Of a stretch of 64,000 nucleotides of DNA, positions 17,217 through 25,841 are shown piece by piece. Position numbers and translations under genes: made by a program. Within the stretch, counting starts at the first letter, position 1. Each line of letters opens with the position of its first letter. This stretch comes from Haladaptatus salinisoli (lineage in GTDB: Archaea > Halobacteriota > Halobacteria > Halobacteriales > Haladaptataceae), in the NCBI RefSeq assembly GCF_020614375.1, contig NZ_CP085333.1, positions 62,001 through 126,000 of the forward strand, written 5' to 3'. The notes beneath the pieces were generated by a model. The model saw nothing but the letters and a program-made list of their open reading frames with translations. It made no database searches and was not told the DNA's origin.

Positions 17217-18122
17217 ATGCCAGGAAAACAGATTCAGCGAACGGAGCTGCCATCAGCGCGATACGAATATGGTGGCGATGACTACGTCTTCGTCGAACTC
17301 GACCAGGAGATGAGTTTCGACGCCAATTTCAAGGCCATGGCGATCACCCAGCAGATTCAGGAATCTGACCTGCCGGGCTTGGTCGAGGTCTGCCCGGCGA
17401 ATGCATCGTATCTAATTCACTTCAGTCCGGAAGAGATTGAGCCAGATACCCTCATTGCCGAGCTGAAGGAACTCGACCGAGAGATTCACCTCTCTGAATA
17501 TGAGTGGGAGACACGTATTATCGATTTTCCCATCCTCTACGATGATCCATGGACACATGAAACGCTGATGCGCTTCCGAGAGAACCATCAAGACCCAGAT
17601 GCGACGGATTTGGAGTATTCGGCACGGATTAACGGTTTCGAGAGCGCTGAGGCATTCATCGACGCTCACGCTGGTGCACCGCATATGGTGACCATGATTG
17701 GCTTCGTGCCTGGACTTCCGTGGACGTTTCAGATGGTTCCGCGGGACGAGCAGATTGAAGTACCGAAATACGTCCAACCGAGAACCGACACACCCAGTCG
17801 CGCAGTCGGCTACGGCGGGGCATTCACGGCGATTTATCCAGTTCAAGGAGCAGGAGGCTACCAACTATTCGGTCGGACGCCAGTAGAAGTACTTGACGTA
17901 GAGCAGAATCTCTCTGACTTTACCGATTCAATGGTCTTCCCACAGCCTGGCGATATCATGAAATTCAGAAAAATTGACCGTGGTGAATACGATGACATTC
18001 GTGCAGAAATTGAGGATGAGACATTCCAGTATCGGTATGAAGAGATAACGTTCTCGCCGGAGGCATTTTTCGAAGATCCAGAGGCATACAATGCGGAACT
18101 CATAGAGGTGCTATACGGATGA
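17217..18122 (+). CDS. pxpB: 5-oxoprolinase subunit B / KipI family (carboxyltransferase-like)
   Basis: 301 aa from the ATG at 17217 (a GTG five codons earlier is less likely). Family signature GFVPGLPWTFQMVPRDEQIE, PSRAVGYGGAFTAIYPVQGAGGYQLFGRTP. The C-terminal ~70 residues (KFRKIDRGEYDDIRAEI ...) extend beyond the ~220-aa bacterial KipI and resemble the longer form seen in urea carboxylase-type proteins. Overlaps pxpC by 4 bp. TATA-like AAGTATACG at ~17177. Either 5-oxoproline hydrolysis or, given the accBC partners, biotin-dependent carboxyl transfer. Confidence 0.9.
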   Translation: MPGKQIQRTELPSARYEYGGDDYVFVELDQEMSFDANFKAMAITQQIQESDLPGLVEVCPANASYLIHFSPEEIEPDTLIAELKELDREIHLSEYEWETRIIDFPILYDDPWTHETLMRFRENHQDPDATDLEYSARINGFESAEAFIDAHAGAPHMVTMIGFVPGLPWTFQMVPRDEQIEVPKYVQPRTDTPSRAVGYGGAFTAIYPVQGAGGYQLFGRTPVEVLDVEQNLSDFTDSMVFPQPGDIMKFRKIDRGEYDDIRAEIEDETFQYRYEEITFSPEAFFEDPEAYNAELIEVLYG

Positions 18123-19099
18123 TTGAAGTATTAGAACCAGGGATTTCGACGACAGTCCAAGACCTTGGACGATATGGGCACTATCACATCGGAATGCCAC
18201 CGTCAGGAGCGATGGATCAGTTCTCTCATAAAGTCGCGAACTATCTCGTCGGCAATGATGAAAACAGCGCGACGTTAGAAATCACGTATCAGGGGCCGGA
18301 CCTCAAATTCGAGGAGGACGCCGTCATCGCGATTGCTGGCGCTGATATGGAGGCAACCATCAACGACGAATCAGTTTCTACTTGGGAAACAAACCAGATC
18401 GAGGCTGGGGAGGTTCTTTCGTTCAATTTTGCGACAGAGGGGGCTCGAAGCTATCTCGCTGTCGCCGGAGGAATCGATGTTTCGCTCATGATGGACAGTC
18501 GATCAACCTACACGCTCATTGGAATCGGTGGGCACAACGGGAGACAACTCCAAGAAGGAGATACACTCTCAATCGGAGATTCGGGGGATAATTCGGCCAG
18601 TATTGGTACCCGAGTACCAGACGAACACCGCCCGACATACAGTGAAATGGATCCGATTCGTGTGGTAATGGGCTTATGTGACTACCGCCTCACCGATGAG
18701 AGCAAAGCGGAATTCTTAGAGACGAAGTGGACCGTGACGCCAGAGGCTGACCGTGTCGGATACCGACTTGACGGAATTGACCTTGAGTTCATCGAGCGGG
18801 AACAGCCCTTCGGTGCAGGAACGGATCCCTCGAACGTCGTCGATCTCGGATACCCAGTTGGGTCGATTCAAGTTCCAGAACAACCGATCGTTCTCATGCG
18901 AGATGCAGTGACCGGCGGCGGCTATGCGACGATTGGAACCGTGATCAGTCCCGACCGGAATCGCCTTGCACAGCATCGAACCCATCAGTCATTCTCGTTC
19001 GAAGGAGTGATGATCGACGAAGCACTCTCCGCTCGAAACGCTCTCACTGATCGCCTTGAGACAATACGCTCCTCGGTTACGAAGGAGAACAATCCTTGA
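18119..19099 (+). CDS. pxpC: 5-oxoprolinase subunit C / KipA family (biotin-dependent carboxyltransferase fold)
   Basis: 326 aa. MIEVLEPGISTTVQDLGRYG and GMPPSGAMDQFSHKVANYLVGN at the N-terminus, ARSYLAVAGGID, and PVGSIQVPEQPIVLMRDAVTGGGYATIG near the end are the family signatures. It is homologous to the second half of the urea carboxylase carboxyltransferase domain. ATGA overlap with pxpB ensures coupled synthesis. The biotinyl-carrier gene starts 84 nt downstream. Confidence 0.92.
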   Translation: MIEVLEPGISTTVQDLGRYGHYHIGMPPSGAMDQFSHKVANYLVGNDENSATLEITYQGPDLKFEEDAVIAIAGADMEATINDESVSTWETNQIEAGEVLSFNFATEGARSYLAVAGGIDVSLMMDSRSTYTLIGIGGHNGRQLQEGDTLSIGDSGDNSASIGTRVPDEHRPTYSEMDPIRVVMGLCDYRLTDESKAEFLETKWTVTPEADRVGYRLDGIDLEFIEREQPFGAGTDPSNVVDLGYPVGSIQVPEQPIVLMRDAVTGGGYATIGTVISPDRNRLAQHRTHQSFSFEGVMIDEALSARNALTDRLETIRSSVTKENNP

Positions 19100-19183
19100 A
19101 TTCTGTTCACTTGAGTCGAGTGGACGAAGCATATACAAGCGATTCCAGAGTATCGATACTGAAGACCCATCATAGAATACACC

Positions 19184-19444
19184 ATGACTGAAACAACAAC
19201 TCTCCAATCCCCGATGCCAGGCGTCTTCTATCGGCGTCCCAATCCAGATGAAGACATATTCGCAGAAGTAGGGGATACTGTCGACGCTGGAGACGTCGTC
19301 GGCCTCGTCGGTGTGATGAAAAATTTTCACGAGATAAAGGCTGAGCAACCGGGTGAGATAACCGAATTCTTCGTTGAAAATGAAGTCGAAGTTGAGGCAG
19401 GGCAGGATCTCGTCGAGATCGAAGTGACATCCTCCTCGCCATAA
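19184..19444 (+). CDS. Biotinyl-domain carrier protein (BCCP-like)
   Basis: 86 aa, a single lipoyl/biotinyl domain. QSPMPGVFYRRPNPDE opens the fold and GVMKNFHEIKAEQPGEI holds the biotin lysine (K46). The usual A/E-A-M-K-M is here V-M-K-N, a tolerated but non-standard context. Unlike fused AccB there is no Pro/Ala-rich linker. Placed after pxpBC and near accC, it is likely the mobile arm of the same enzyme. Confidence 0.88.
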   Translation: MTETTTLQSPMPGVFYRRPNPDEDIFAEVGDTVDAGDVVGLVGVMKNFHEIKAEQPGEITEFFVENEVEVEAGQDLVEIEVTSSSP

Positions 19445-19486
19445 CCTAATTCAGGTTTGGTTATTTACGGAAATTCGAGGAGAAAG

Positions 19487-19506
19487 CCTCGCCCTTGAGG
19501 GCGGGG
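19487..19506 (+). repeat. Isolated tnpB-element end hairpin
   Basis: CCTCGCCC-TTGA-GGGCGGGG followed by AAGAGTCAC, nearly identical to the intact element's end (CCCCGCCC-GTTA-GGGCGGGG then AGGAGTCAC). No tnpB coding sequence accompanies it. Confidence 0.6.
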
Positions 19507-19511
19507 AAGAG

Positions 19512-19661
19512 TCACGAGATGTCGAACGTCACAATTTCAGTTGACTCACAAGTGGGACACTGTTGCTCAATGGATTCAACTGCTGTCCCACAATGACGAC
19601 ACTCATAAATAATGGCACCATCGTCAGCTAACCACCGCCGCACGGCGACGGAGAATGGCAT
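19512..19661 (-). CDS. Zinc-ribbon microprotein (49 aa)
   Basis: Translates as a short helix (VAVRRWLADDGAIIYE) then CRHC at 21-24 and CPTC at 35-38, ending FDIS. The C-x2-C ... C-x2-C spacing is that of a rubrerythrin-like zinc ribbon common among tiny haloarchaeal proteins. Its stop sits 5 nt from the isolated tnpB hairpin, convergent with the biotinyl carrier gene. Function unknown. Confidence 0.6.
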   Translation of the reverse strand: MPFSVAVRRWLADDGAIIYECRHCGTAVESIEQQCPTCESTEIVTFDIS

Positions 19662-20024
19662 ACCACATGTCCTTTAGCAGCCAACGTAATAAGAGTTCGC
19701 TCTCCTACTGCCCATATTATAGATGCATTCATCCGCTGTCTTCGCTAACCCGACAGAGTCCAGCCGAGCATCGATATAATTAGTAAAGCTAATCCGAAAG
19801 TAAGGAGCTTTGCTTCGCAGAAAAAGAAGTTAGTAAACAGAGAGATGCATGTATCATACTCTCAGGGATATGTATGTCAGTTTCAGTTCTATAATTTTGA
19901 ACGGTAGATTCGGCCCACTTTCTTTCAAGGCAGAAAATATTATGTGGTGATTCCTCACCTGATTTCCAGTGAAATCGTAGACAGATACACCTTTTCTCTA
20001 TCATGGTAAATACAGGCAGGTAGT
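19662..20024. other. AT-rich intergenic region, no gene seen
   Basis: 363 bp. Contains GATTTCCAGTGAAATC at 19961-19976, which shares the TTTCCAGTGAAA core of the ORB-like sites near 28-36 kb but lacks their ACACCACG arm. Confidence 0.5.
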
Positions 20025-22367
20025 TCATACAGACCCTTCAAAGACAACGTATCCAATAGCCTCTGCGGTGTGGCTCGTTTCGGTGTCAGCGCTTTGCTCT
20101 TCTTCGACCTTGACCTCAACGCCAGTCCCGGAAAGATTTCGATAGCGCAGATTTGCCGGATCTGGACCTCTGAACGTTTGCTGATTGGCAACGAACTGAG
20201 GCATATCATATTGTTGTTGGAAGGTGATTCGAGACCATTGATCGGAAACCGTTGTTTCGGTTCGCGCGACCTCAAATGGTGTACCGTTGAGTTGCCCCGT
20301 CCCTTGCTGGAGCGCGATATAGCCAACTGTCTCACTTTCATGCGGAGTAGTGACGTACCGTTCTTCTTCTTGGATACGCACTCTGAACGAACTACTTGAG
20401 ACATCCGTTAGACGTGTGACGATTGGATACGGACCGTTGAACGTTTGGGCCTGCGCCAGAACAACCGGCGTACTTGTGCCGAAAAAGTCTGCCAGCGAGA
20501 TAGTGGTGAAATTGGTCGAAACAGATGCAGTTCCAGCTTTCATGCGATACTGTGTCCCATCGCGCAGTTGGAACTCATGTTCAGTCGGTTCCACGGCAAG
20601 CATGTGAAACGTCTCTCTTCCGTGTTGTCCGTCGAGATACGACCATTCTTCGAGTTTATACTCAAAACTACTCTCGGTAACGTTCCGCAGGCGAGTATGC
20701 GCAGGATTACTCCCATTGAATGAAAGGGGCTTTGCACAGATGACGCGAGGTTGTTGAACACCAGTCTCAATATGATGCCAGAGACCACGAGTCGGCTGTT
20801 CGCCAGAAATGGTGCTCGTGGTGAAACCGTTCGCAGCGTTTGGATCGTATATTTCCCCATCGAGAAGCCAGGTTGCTGACCCATCGGCCTCAGTCGCGAC
20901 AATACCGCCAGTGACGTAGAACGCATACGTTTTGCCTGCCGGAACAGTGCCAGTCGCCTCAGTTGAATTCGGCGGCCGCTGTGGCCCTCCGTCTGGCCCC
21001 CAGGACATTGTTACCGTTGCACCGTCGTTCCCTGCCGGAACGACATTTTCACCAGCGGTAATTTGGTAGGACGTCGGTGTTTCATTTCCTGCGTTGTCAA
21101 TGCGGACGAGCTGTGCCGACTGCATCGGCACCTCTCCAAGTGGTGGGGGACTTTGGAGCGGCGGGGTTCGGTTTGGTGATTGAGGATTTCCATTAATCGT
21201 CATTTGCTCTTGAATGACGGAGGAGTTAGTCTGCGGGCCACTGCCACCTAAAACACCGGACACTGTTCCCCATGTATCTGGTGTCTGTCCGATGTAAATA
21301 GCGTATTCAGAGTTGTGATCATTGCGGACGTGAACATCCTGAAGTTGAAGATACTCAAGGTTCGCAGGCGTACCGTCTTCCATCCTTCCCTCATATGTGT
21401 AGATCGCATCGTGATTTTTTGTGGACTCATAGCTGATTCGGACGCGTTGGATATCGATTCGCTGGCATGGAACTGGTGCCGTAATCGCCCCACCACAACT
21501 GCTGGCTAAATAGCGGTGGTAGAAGTCACAGTCGGCGATGGTAAGGGTTCCGTCATAGCTATTGACGCCTGCCGATGAATTCGCAGGATCGATGGCTTCC
21601 ACGTTTGAGCCACGTTGGATAGCTCCATTCGACCATGCAGACCGTGGATGCTCATCATTTTTAACTGAGACGCAGTTCCGAACCTCTGTGTTGCCACCAA
21701 GCCGTGGGCCATTTTGTGAATTCCTGAAGAACGAGTTTAGAATTTTGAGGTTGCCTTCCGGCTTCTTCGCATAGATCGTATTCTCACCCCAATACTGGAA
21801 CCAACAGCGGTTCAAGGTGAGTGCACCTTTCGATGATTCGATCAGGATTGCCCGGCGATTACTGGCTTCAGTCGGCGCGCACGACCCTGCGTGGAAGTAA
21901 CAATCTTGTAAAAGGCCGCGCGTCCCCGCAGCAGACGACAGGCGGAAGTACGTCCGCGCATCGCTAGAATTATTTGAGCCGACGTTGGTGTCCGTGGCCG
22001 CCCGAACCCGTCCGCGAGTGATCAACCGTCTGAGTTCCCAATTACCTGCACTAGAGGTCATCCGCACAAATGGCGGCACTGCCGTACCCCGCATGTCGAG
22101 TTCGAATCCATCCAGTACGAACCCTCTCGAATAGACATCGATCCAACGAACATTATCGCCCGACTGGCCAGGGACAAGACGTGCACCGTCAGGGGCGATG
22201 AGTTGGAGGTTATCGGTGCCGGACTGAACCACGAGTTCGTTGAGTCGGTAGATGCCTGGCGGAAAGATGATGGTCGTATCGCTGCCGACGAGGTTGTTAA
22301 GAATGGGGTCGATGGCGCTATCGCCGGAGTTGTTTGCGCCTTGCTCAACGATATCGTACGTCGGCAT
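20025..22367 (-). CDS. Large right-handed beta-helix protein with C-terminal triple repeat
   Basis: 780 aa. Residues ~1-400 form a pectate-lyase-like parallel beta-helix (EQGANNSGDSAIDPILNNL, IIFPPGIYRLNELVV, then many strand-turn rungs such as LNRCWFQYWGENTIYAKK). Residues ~540-780 hold three copies of a ~75-residue lectin-like repeat recognisable by xFNGxxPxxTRLxxVxxSSFxxxxxEE and a later E-x-x-G/A-Y. No Sec or Tat signal or anchor is visible, unlike the beta-helix protein at 57.9 kb, although upstream in-frame extension is closed by stops. It may be exported by another route or act as a structural fibre. Glycan binding or cleavage is inferred only. Confidence 0.82.
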   Translation of the reverse strand: MPTYDIVEQGANNSGDSAIDPILNNLVGSDTTIIFPPGIYRLNELVVQSGTDNLQLIAPDGARLVPGQSGDNVRWIDVYSRGFVLDGFELDMRGTAVPPFVRMTSSAGNWELRRLITRGRVRAATDTNVGSNNSSDARTYFRLSSAAGTRGLLQDCYFHAGSCAPTEASNRRAILIESSKGALTLNRCWFQYWGENTIYAKKPEGNLKILNSFFRNSQNGPRLGGNTEVRNCVSVKNDEHPRSAWSNGAIQRGSNVEAIDPANSSAGVNSYDGTLTIADCDFYHRYLASSCGGAITAPVPCQRIDIQRVRISYESTKNHDAIYTYEGRMEDGTPANLEYLQLQDVHVRNDHNSEYAIYIGQTPDTWGTVSGVLGGSGPQTNSSVIQEQMTINGNPQSPNRTPPLQSPPPLGEVPMQSAQLVRIDNAGNETPTSYQITAGENVVPAGNDGATVTMSWGPDGGPQRPPNSTEATGTVPAGKTYAFYVTGGIVATEADGSATWLLDGEIYDPNAANGFTTSTISGEQPTRGLWHHIETGVQQPRVICAKPLSFNGSNPAHTRLRNVTESSFEYKLEEWSYLDGQHGRETFHMLAVEPTEHEFQLRDGTQYRMKAGTASVSTNFTTISLADFFGTSTPVVLAQAQTFNGPYPIVTRLTDVSSSSFRVRIQEEERYVTTPHESETVGYIALQQGTGQLNGTPFEVARTETTVSDQWSRITFQQQYDMPQFVANQQTFRGPDPANLRYRNLSGTGVEVKVEEEQSADTETSHTAEAIGYVVFEGSV

Positions 22368-22835
22368 TCACAGTTCCCCCGTCAATAGGTCTATAGCGGT
22401 AGTTTGGTTACGTGCGTAGTAACAAGCGTCTATGGATACTTGGGGATATTTCTCTTTGCGATTTTTCTCGATTCGATGCTCATCAGCTCTACTAATTATT
22501 TCAACTTTTCTACCGATAGTTCTTCTCCAATCCATAATATACCCATGTGTGGAAATGAAGATTGTTCTACTCACCCTACTTCCAATATTATATTCTGTAG
22601 GGTGTAATTGAATACTTTGTGTAAATCATATAACTCAAAAATGAGTCATTATTCTGGTACTTTATCATGGAATTCTATACTCTGTTGGGCGGGGGTTTCA
22701 TCTGCTTATATTGTTGATTTCATTTATTGGGAGCAGAATATACATATTGTCTATCATATTTTTATGATTCAAGCCCCCCATAACAAAGCGTGGGGTGCTT
22801 GTTTTAACTACTATTGTATGAGTGGAAAGTCACAA
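22368..22835. other. Divergent AT-rich region with a strong inverted repeat
   Basis: About 468 bp between the beta-helix gene and the second beta-propeller. The notable element is a 10/11-bp inverted repeat, arms 22770-22780 and 22791-22801 (CAAGCCCCCCA and TGGGGTGCTTG), ending just before a TTTTAACT TATA-like sequence at 22802-22809. No gene seen. Confidence 0.55.
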
Positions 22836-24221
22836 ATGCAGAATAGCCGGCGAACATTCCTAAAGACGGTTGGTATCACGATGGGTGTCGTGGGCTACGA
22901 AGGAACTACTGTCACTGCAGGTAAGAGAGACACAGAACGAGAATCAATTGACGGTTGGACAACTGTTCGAGCAAATCCAGGGCGGACAGGTGCAATTGCT
23001 GAAGATGGTCCAACACCGTATCCAACAACCAATTGGAAAATGGATCTTAATGGGAGCATGTACAACGTTGAACCCATTGCAGTCAATGGATGCAGTGAGA
23101 CGGTGTATCTCGCCGTCACGACGGATGATGATCCTTCGAAAAGCCAGGGCTACATCGGAGCATATGACGTTCAGACTGGTGATCAGCGGTGGAAACAAAC
23201 AGAGCTACCTGCGCCACGGACGCCTGCGTTCAATAATGGAATACTGTATTTCGCAACAAGAGTACCGTCCACTCCCGATGCAGACGCAGGTGGCTTTTAC
23301 GCGCTCAACGCCAAAACTGGTGAGATAAAGTGGAGTCGAACGAGTACCCAAAAGTGGGCCAACCCAATTGTGACGGAGGATTATGTGTACACAGCGAACA
23401 GTACCGCTGCGTATGCACTTGACCAAACGACTGGGACCACCGTCTGGAAAACAAACGATATCGGAGGTCTCGTAGACGGCGTCGGCGCGGCATTAAGCTA
23501 CAGCGATGGAACCATCTTTTTCGGAGAGGGAACTGCATTAGACGCTTCAAATGGATCAGTAAAGTGGCGTGTAGCTGACGACCAAGTAACGCTTGGAAAC
23601 CACGCAGCCCATGATGGGATGGTGTATTATATTCGAACCGAGTTTGTTGTCGGAGACGATGACAGGGTAAGTGTGACAGCGCGGTCAGCAGACGATGGGA
23701 CGATCATTTGGACGTATGAATCCAACGGTAGTAACAGATGGGATGGGCGGCTCGCAGTCGCGGATGGATACGTACTCCTTCTCAATTCAAACGACAAAGA
23801 ATCTCTCGTGAAGGCACTGGATGCGGCAACAGGCGAGCTACTCTGGACAGCAGCTGTGGATGGATCACACTTCAGCAGTCCGGTCATTGCCGACGAAACA
23901 GTATATATCGGTGGTCGCTTTGCGCCAGACTCCGACCCTTGGAATGGTCAAGCAGTAATCTACGCGCTTGATCTCGAGACAGGTGCCCGAACATGGGCGT
24001 ATCTTCTCGATAGTAGCGATCTCGAAACGTCACCTGAAAATCCACCTGCAGCCGGCACACCCGTTGTATCCGACGGAAATCTCTATGCAGCTACCTACCC
24101 ATCTGGCTCGACGCTTACTTATCGGTATGTTTCTTACTCCAACTTCTTCGTCCTTGGATCATGTGATAAGTGGCCAGGTTCCAACCATCGACGGCCGACG
24201 GATAGTGGAAACAACACATAA
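22836..24221 (+). CDS. Tat-exported PQQ-type beta-propeller protein without membrane anchor
   Basis: 461 aa from the ATG at 22836, which lies 28-30 nt after a TATA-like TTTTAACT; ATG 22818 is possible, and the frame is open far upstream (22608) without homology. MQNSRRTFLKTVGITMGVVG is the Tat signal. The mature region opens WTTVRANPGRTGAIAEDGP as in the paralogue at 6.8 kb (WTTSRGNAGRTGATTDNGP) and contains PQQ-like blades (DQRWKQTEL, EIKWSRTS, TTVWKTNDI, GSVKWRVAD, ELLWTAAVD). It stops after FVLGSCDKWPGSNHRRPTD; the Thr-rich linker and PGF-CTERM of the paralogue are absent, so this one should be released. A secreted partner or decoy is conceivable. Confidence 0.85.
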   Translation: MQNSRRTFLKTVGITMGVVGYEGTTVTAGKRDTERESIDGWTTVRANPGRTGAIAEDGPTPYPTTNWKMDLNGSMYNVEPIAVNGCSETVYLAVTTDDDPSKSQGYIGAYDVQTGDQRWKQTELPAPRTPAFNNGILYFATRVPSTPDADAGGFYALNAKTGEIKWSRTSTQKWANPIVTEDYVYTANSTAAYALDQTTGTTVWKTNDIGGLVDGVGAALSYSDGTIFFGEGTALDASNGSVKWRVADDQVTLGNHAAHDGMVYYIRTEFVVGDDDRVSVTARSADDGTIIWTYESNGSNRWDGRLAVADGYVLLLNSNDKESLVKALDAATGELLWTAAVDGSHFSSPVIADETVYIGGRFAPDSDPWNGQAVIYALDLETGARTWAYLLDSSDLETSPENPPAAGTPVVSDGNLYAATYPSGSTLTYRYVSYSNFFVLGSCDKWPGSNHRRPTDSGNNT

Positions 24222-24409
24222 ACAATAAAAACTACATTAAGATAACTCTAAATCCTGATGTAACCAACCTCAAAGCTGGCGACACTATTCAGCTCGACAC
24301 TTCTTGATTGATAGGAAGTAGCCTGTGCAAGTGTAGTAACAGCAGATTACGCTATCAATTATACGCTAGGAATGAAAATATTTAATATCTATGGTATCGG
24401 TTAATTGCC

Positions 24410-24601
24410 ATGGATAATTGGAAAATTGAGCAAGAGTATGAGAGCATTATTGATCATCGTTGTTCAAACCAAAATCCAAACTCAGAACATCGACCACCCC
24501 CAGACTCAGGGAGCTTTTGGCAAGGGTTGGCTATTGCAAGTTGGTTAGCACTTCTCAGCTGGACGATATTATATTCATTTATAATTGTATACTACATGTG
24601 A
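24410..24601 (+). CDS. Small single-span membrane protein
   Basis: 63 aa. Acidic, polar N-terminus (EQEYESIIDHRC) followed by a hydrophobic segment (GLAIASWLALLSWTILYSFI) to the end. ATATTTAAT at 24378-24386 lies 28 nt before the ATG, a good leaderless promoter, supporting expression. No family recognised. Confidence 0.6.
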   Translation: MDNWKIEQEYESIIDHRCSNQNPNSEHRPPPDSGSFWQGLAIASWLALLSWTILYSFIIVYYM

Positions 24602-24797
24602 ATTAAGAATAATTCTTTGCTAGTTCGCCGTCCTATGTTTTGAGATACCACGGCACGCGATATTCTTACAACTAGACAACTCCTGTATTTTTATTCTCCT
24701 GGAATAATCTATTCTCCAATAGAATTTCGAAATGATATGGAAAAAGCAACTCACATCGGAACCCTCCGTTGTTAAAATGTGTTGATAATCGAAGACA

Positions 24798-25019
24798 CTA
24801 TCTTGCCCTGCTCAATTGATGTTCAGGTAACGCATGAGCTGAAAAGCCCCGCTCTAAATCCTGATTTTTTTGGGTGGTGATTTGTTCTGCTTGGTCAGCC
24901 GATAATCCATGTAGGACAATATCTACCCCCTCTCGATCTGAGGCAACTACGACTACATAGGATTTGTTGTCTGGACGCACACTCGTCCCACTGCCCTTTC
25001 TTTGCTGAGTTGATGTCAT
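24798..25019 (-). CDS. Small unrecognised protein (73 aa)
   Basis: SYVVVVASDREGVDIVLHGL reads as a natural beta-alpha unit, then SADQAEQITTQKNQDLERGF as a helix. Composition is plausible for a halophile. No TATA at the ideal distance was evident. Function unknown. Confidence 0.5.
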   Translation of the reverse strand: MTSTQQRKGSGTSVRPDNKSYVVVVASDREGVDIVLHGLSADQAEQITTQKNQDLERGFSAHALPEHQLSRAR

Positions 25020-25385
25020 AGGCGTTCCCTAAGTTCTCCTTGGTAGTCTCTCCCACTACCAATTGATTGCTACAACGGAGGGGTTAAAAAAGATTATTAC
25101 TATTATATGATGCTCTATACACTATTCAAAATTCCATTGAGGAAGAACCCGGTAATAGGCGAGTTTAGTGAACTTCCTCCCTCTTCGTACTTCGTGCGTT
25201 GAGCGTGGCGCTTCCTGTCCCAACACCGTACTTCACAGAGAGAAGAAGATATATCCTGAAGGTAGCGCAATCTCAATAAGCGTTGATTCAGAACATCTTG
25301 CACAAACTAATTGGAGCTGGAGTAAAACTGTTCAACGCTGCATTTGCGTCTCGATCAGCTTCAAACTTATTTGTCGAGGAGAAGT
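25020..25385. other. Intergenic region, nothing recognised
   Basis: 366 bp, AT-rich near 25085-25140. Reading frames on both strands look like non-coding sequence. Confidence 0.5.
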
Positions 25386-25508
25386 CTACGAGTACTCTTC
25401 GATGTGTTCGTCGAGTTTATCTTGGACGAACCGGGAAAGGTTTATGTAGTTCTCCTGAATCCATTCGGCTTGGTCTTCACGAATAGAGATATTCTTTCTC
25501 TTTGCCAT
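25386..25508 (-). CDS. Ribbon-helix-helix-like microprotein (40 aa)
   Basis: MAKRKNISIREDQAEWIQEN then INLSRFVQDKLDEHIEEYS has the beta strand-helix-helix pattern of a CopG/Arc-type DNA-binding or antitoxin-like protein, a common tiny haloarchaeal family. A longer start at 25586 is rejected: ATTTATAC about 26 nt upstream of the ATG at 25508 is a good TATA for the short form. No toxin partner is adjacent, so a solitary regulator is more likely than a toxin-antitoxin unit. Confidence 0.68.
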   Translation of the reverse strand: MAKRKNISIREDQAEWIQENYINLSRFVQDKLDEHIEEYS

Positions 25509-25841
25509 AACATTCAATGTACAAGTTGTGTATAAATCCGTTTTGCTTTTATTGGGCTGGAAACCGACTAAAATAGGGTTTTTCAAGCTTGTGAGGGCGA
25601 AGTAGCTTCTCCTTACTCATCCATTTTGCCCCTTGAGAAAGAAACCTTCACACCTGATTTTAGCCTGGGCAGTCCATAGAGGAACTAAAATCTAGGTTTT
25701 TTATTGGTGGTAATATTGCGGTGAATCGCGCTCAAAAATTATAGTTTTTGCTTCATTAATAGAGGCCTTACTCATTATTAGTCTTCGATTTCAAGGAACA
25801 GGGGACACAGAACAAAGGTGCTAGTGCTCATCGAAAAAAGT
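25509..25841. other. Intergenic region between the RHH gene and the TbsP-type gene
   Basis: 333 bp, AT-rich, with promoter sequences expected at both ends (the TATA of the RHH gene lies inside). No gene or clear repeat seen. Confidence 0.5.

Noticed and set aside
19961..19976. ORB-like GATTTCCAGTGAAATC as an extra origin site
   Set aside because: It has the palindromic core but not the ACACCACG arm, is alone, and is 8.4 kb from the initiator gene; chance is likely.
22608..22817. 70-residue N-terminal extension of the second propeller
   Set aside because: Would bury the Tat signal; composition is Trp/Tyr/Ile-rich from AT-rich DNA, and a TATA lies inside it.
25386..25508. RHH microprotein as half of a toxin-antitoxin pair
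   Set aside because: No toxin-like gene adjoins it on either side.
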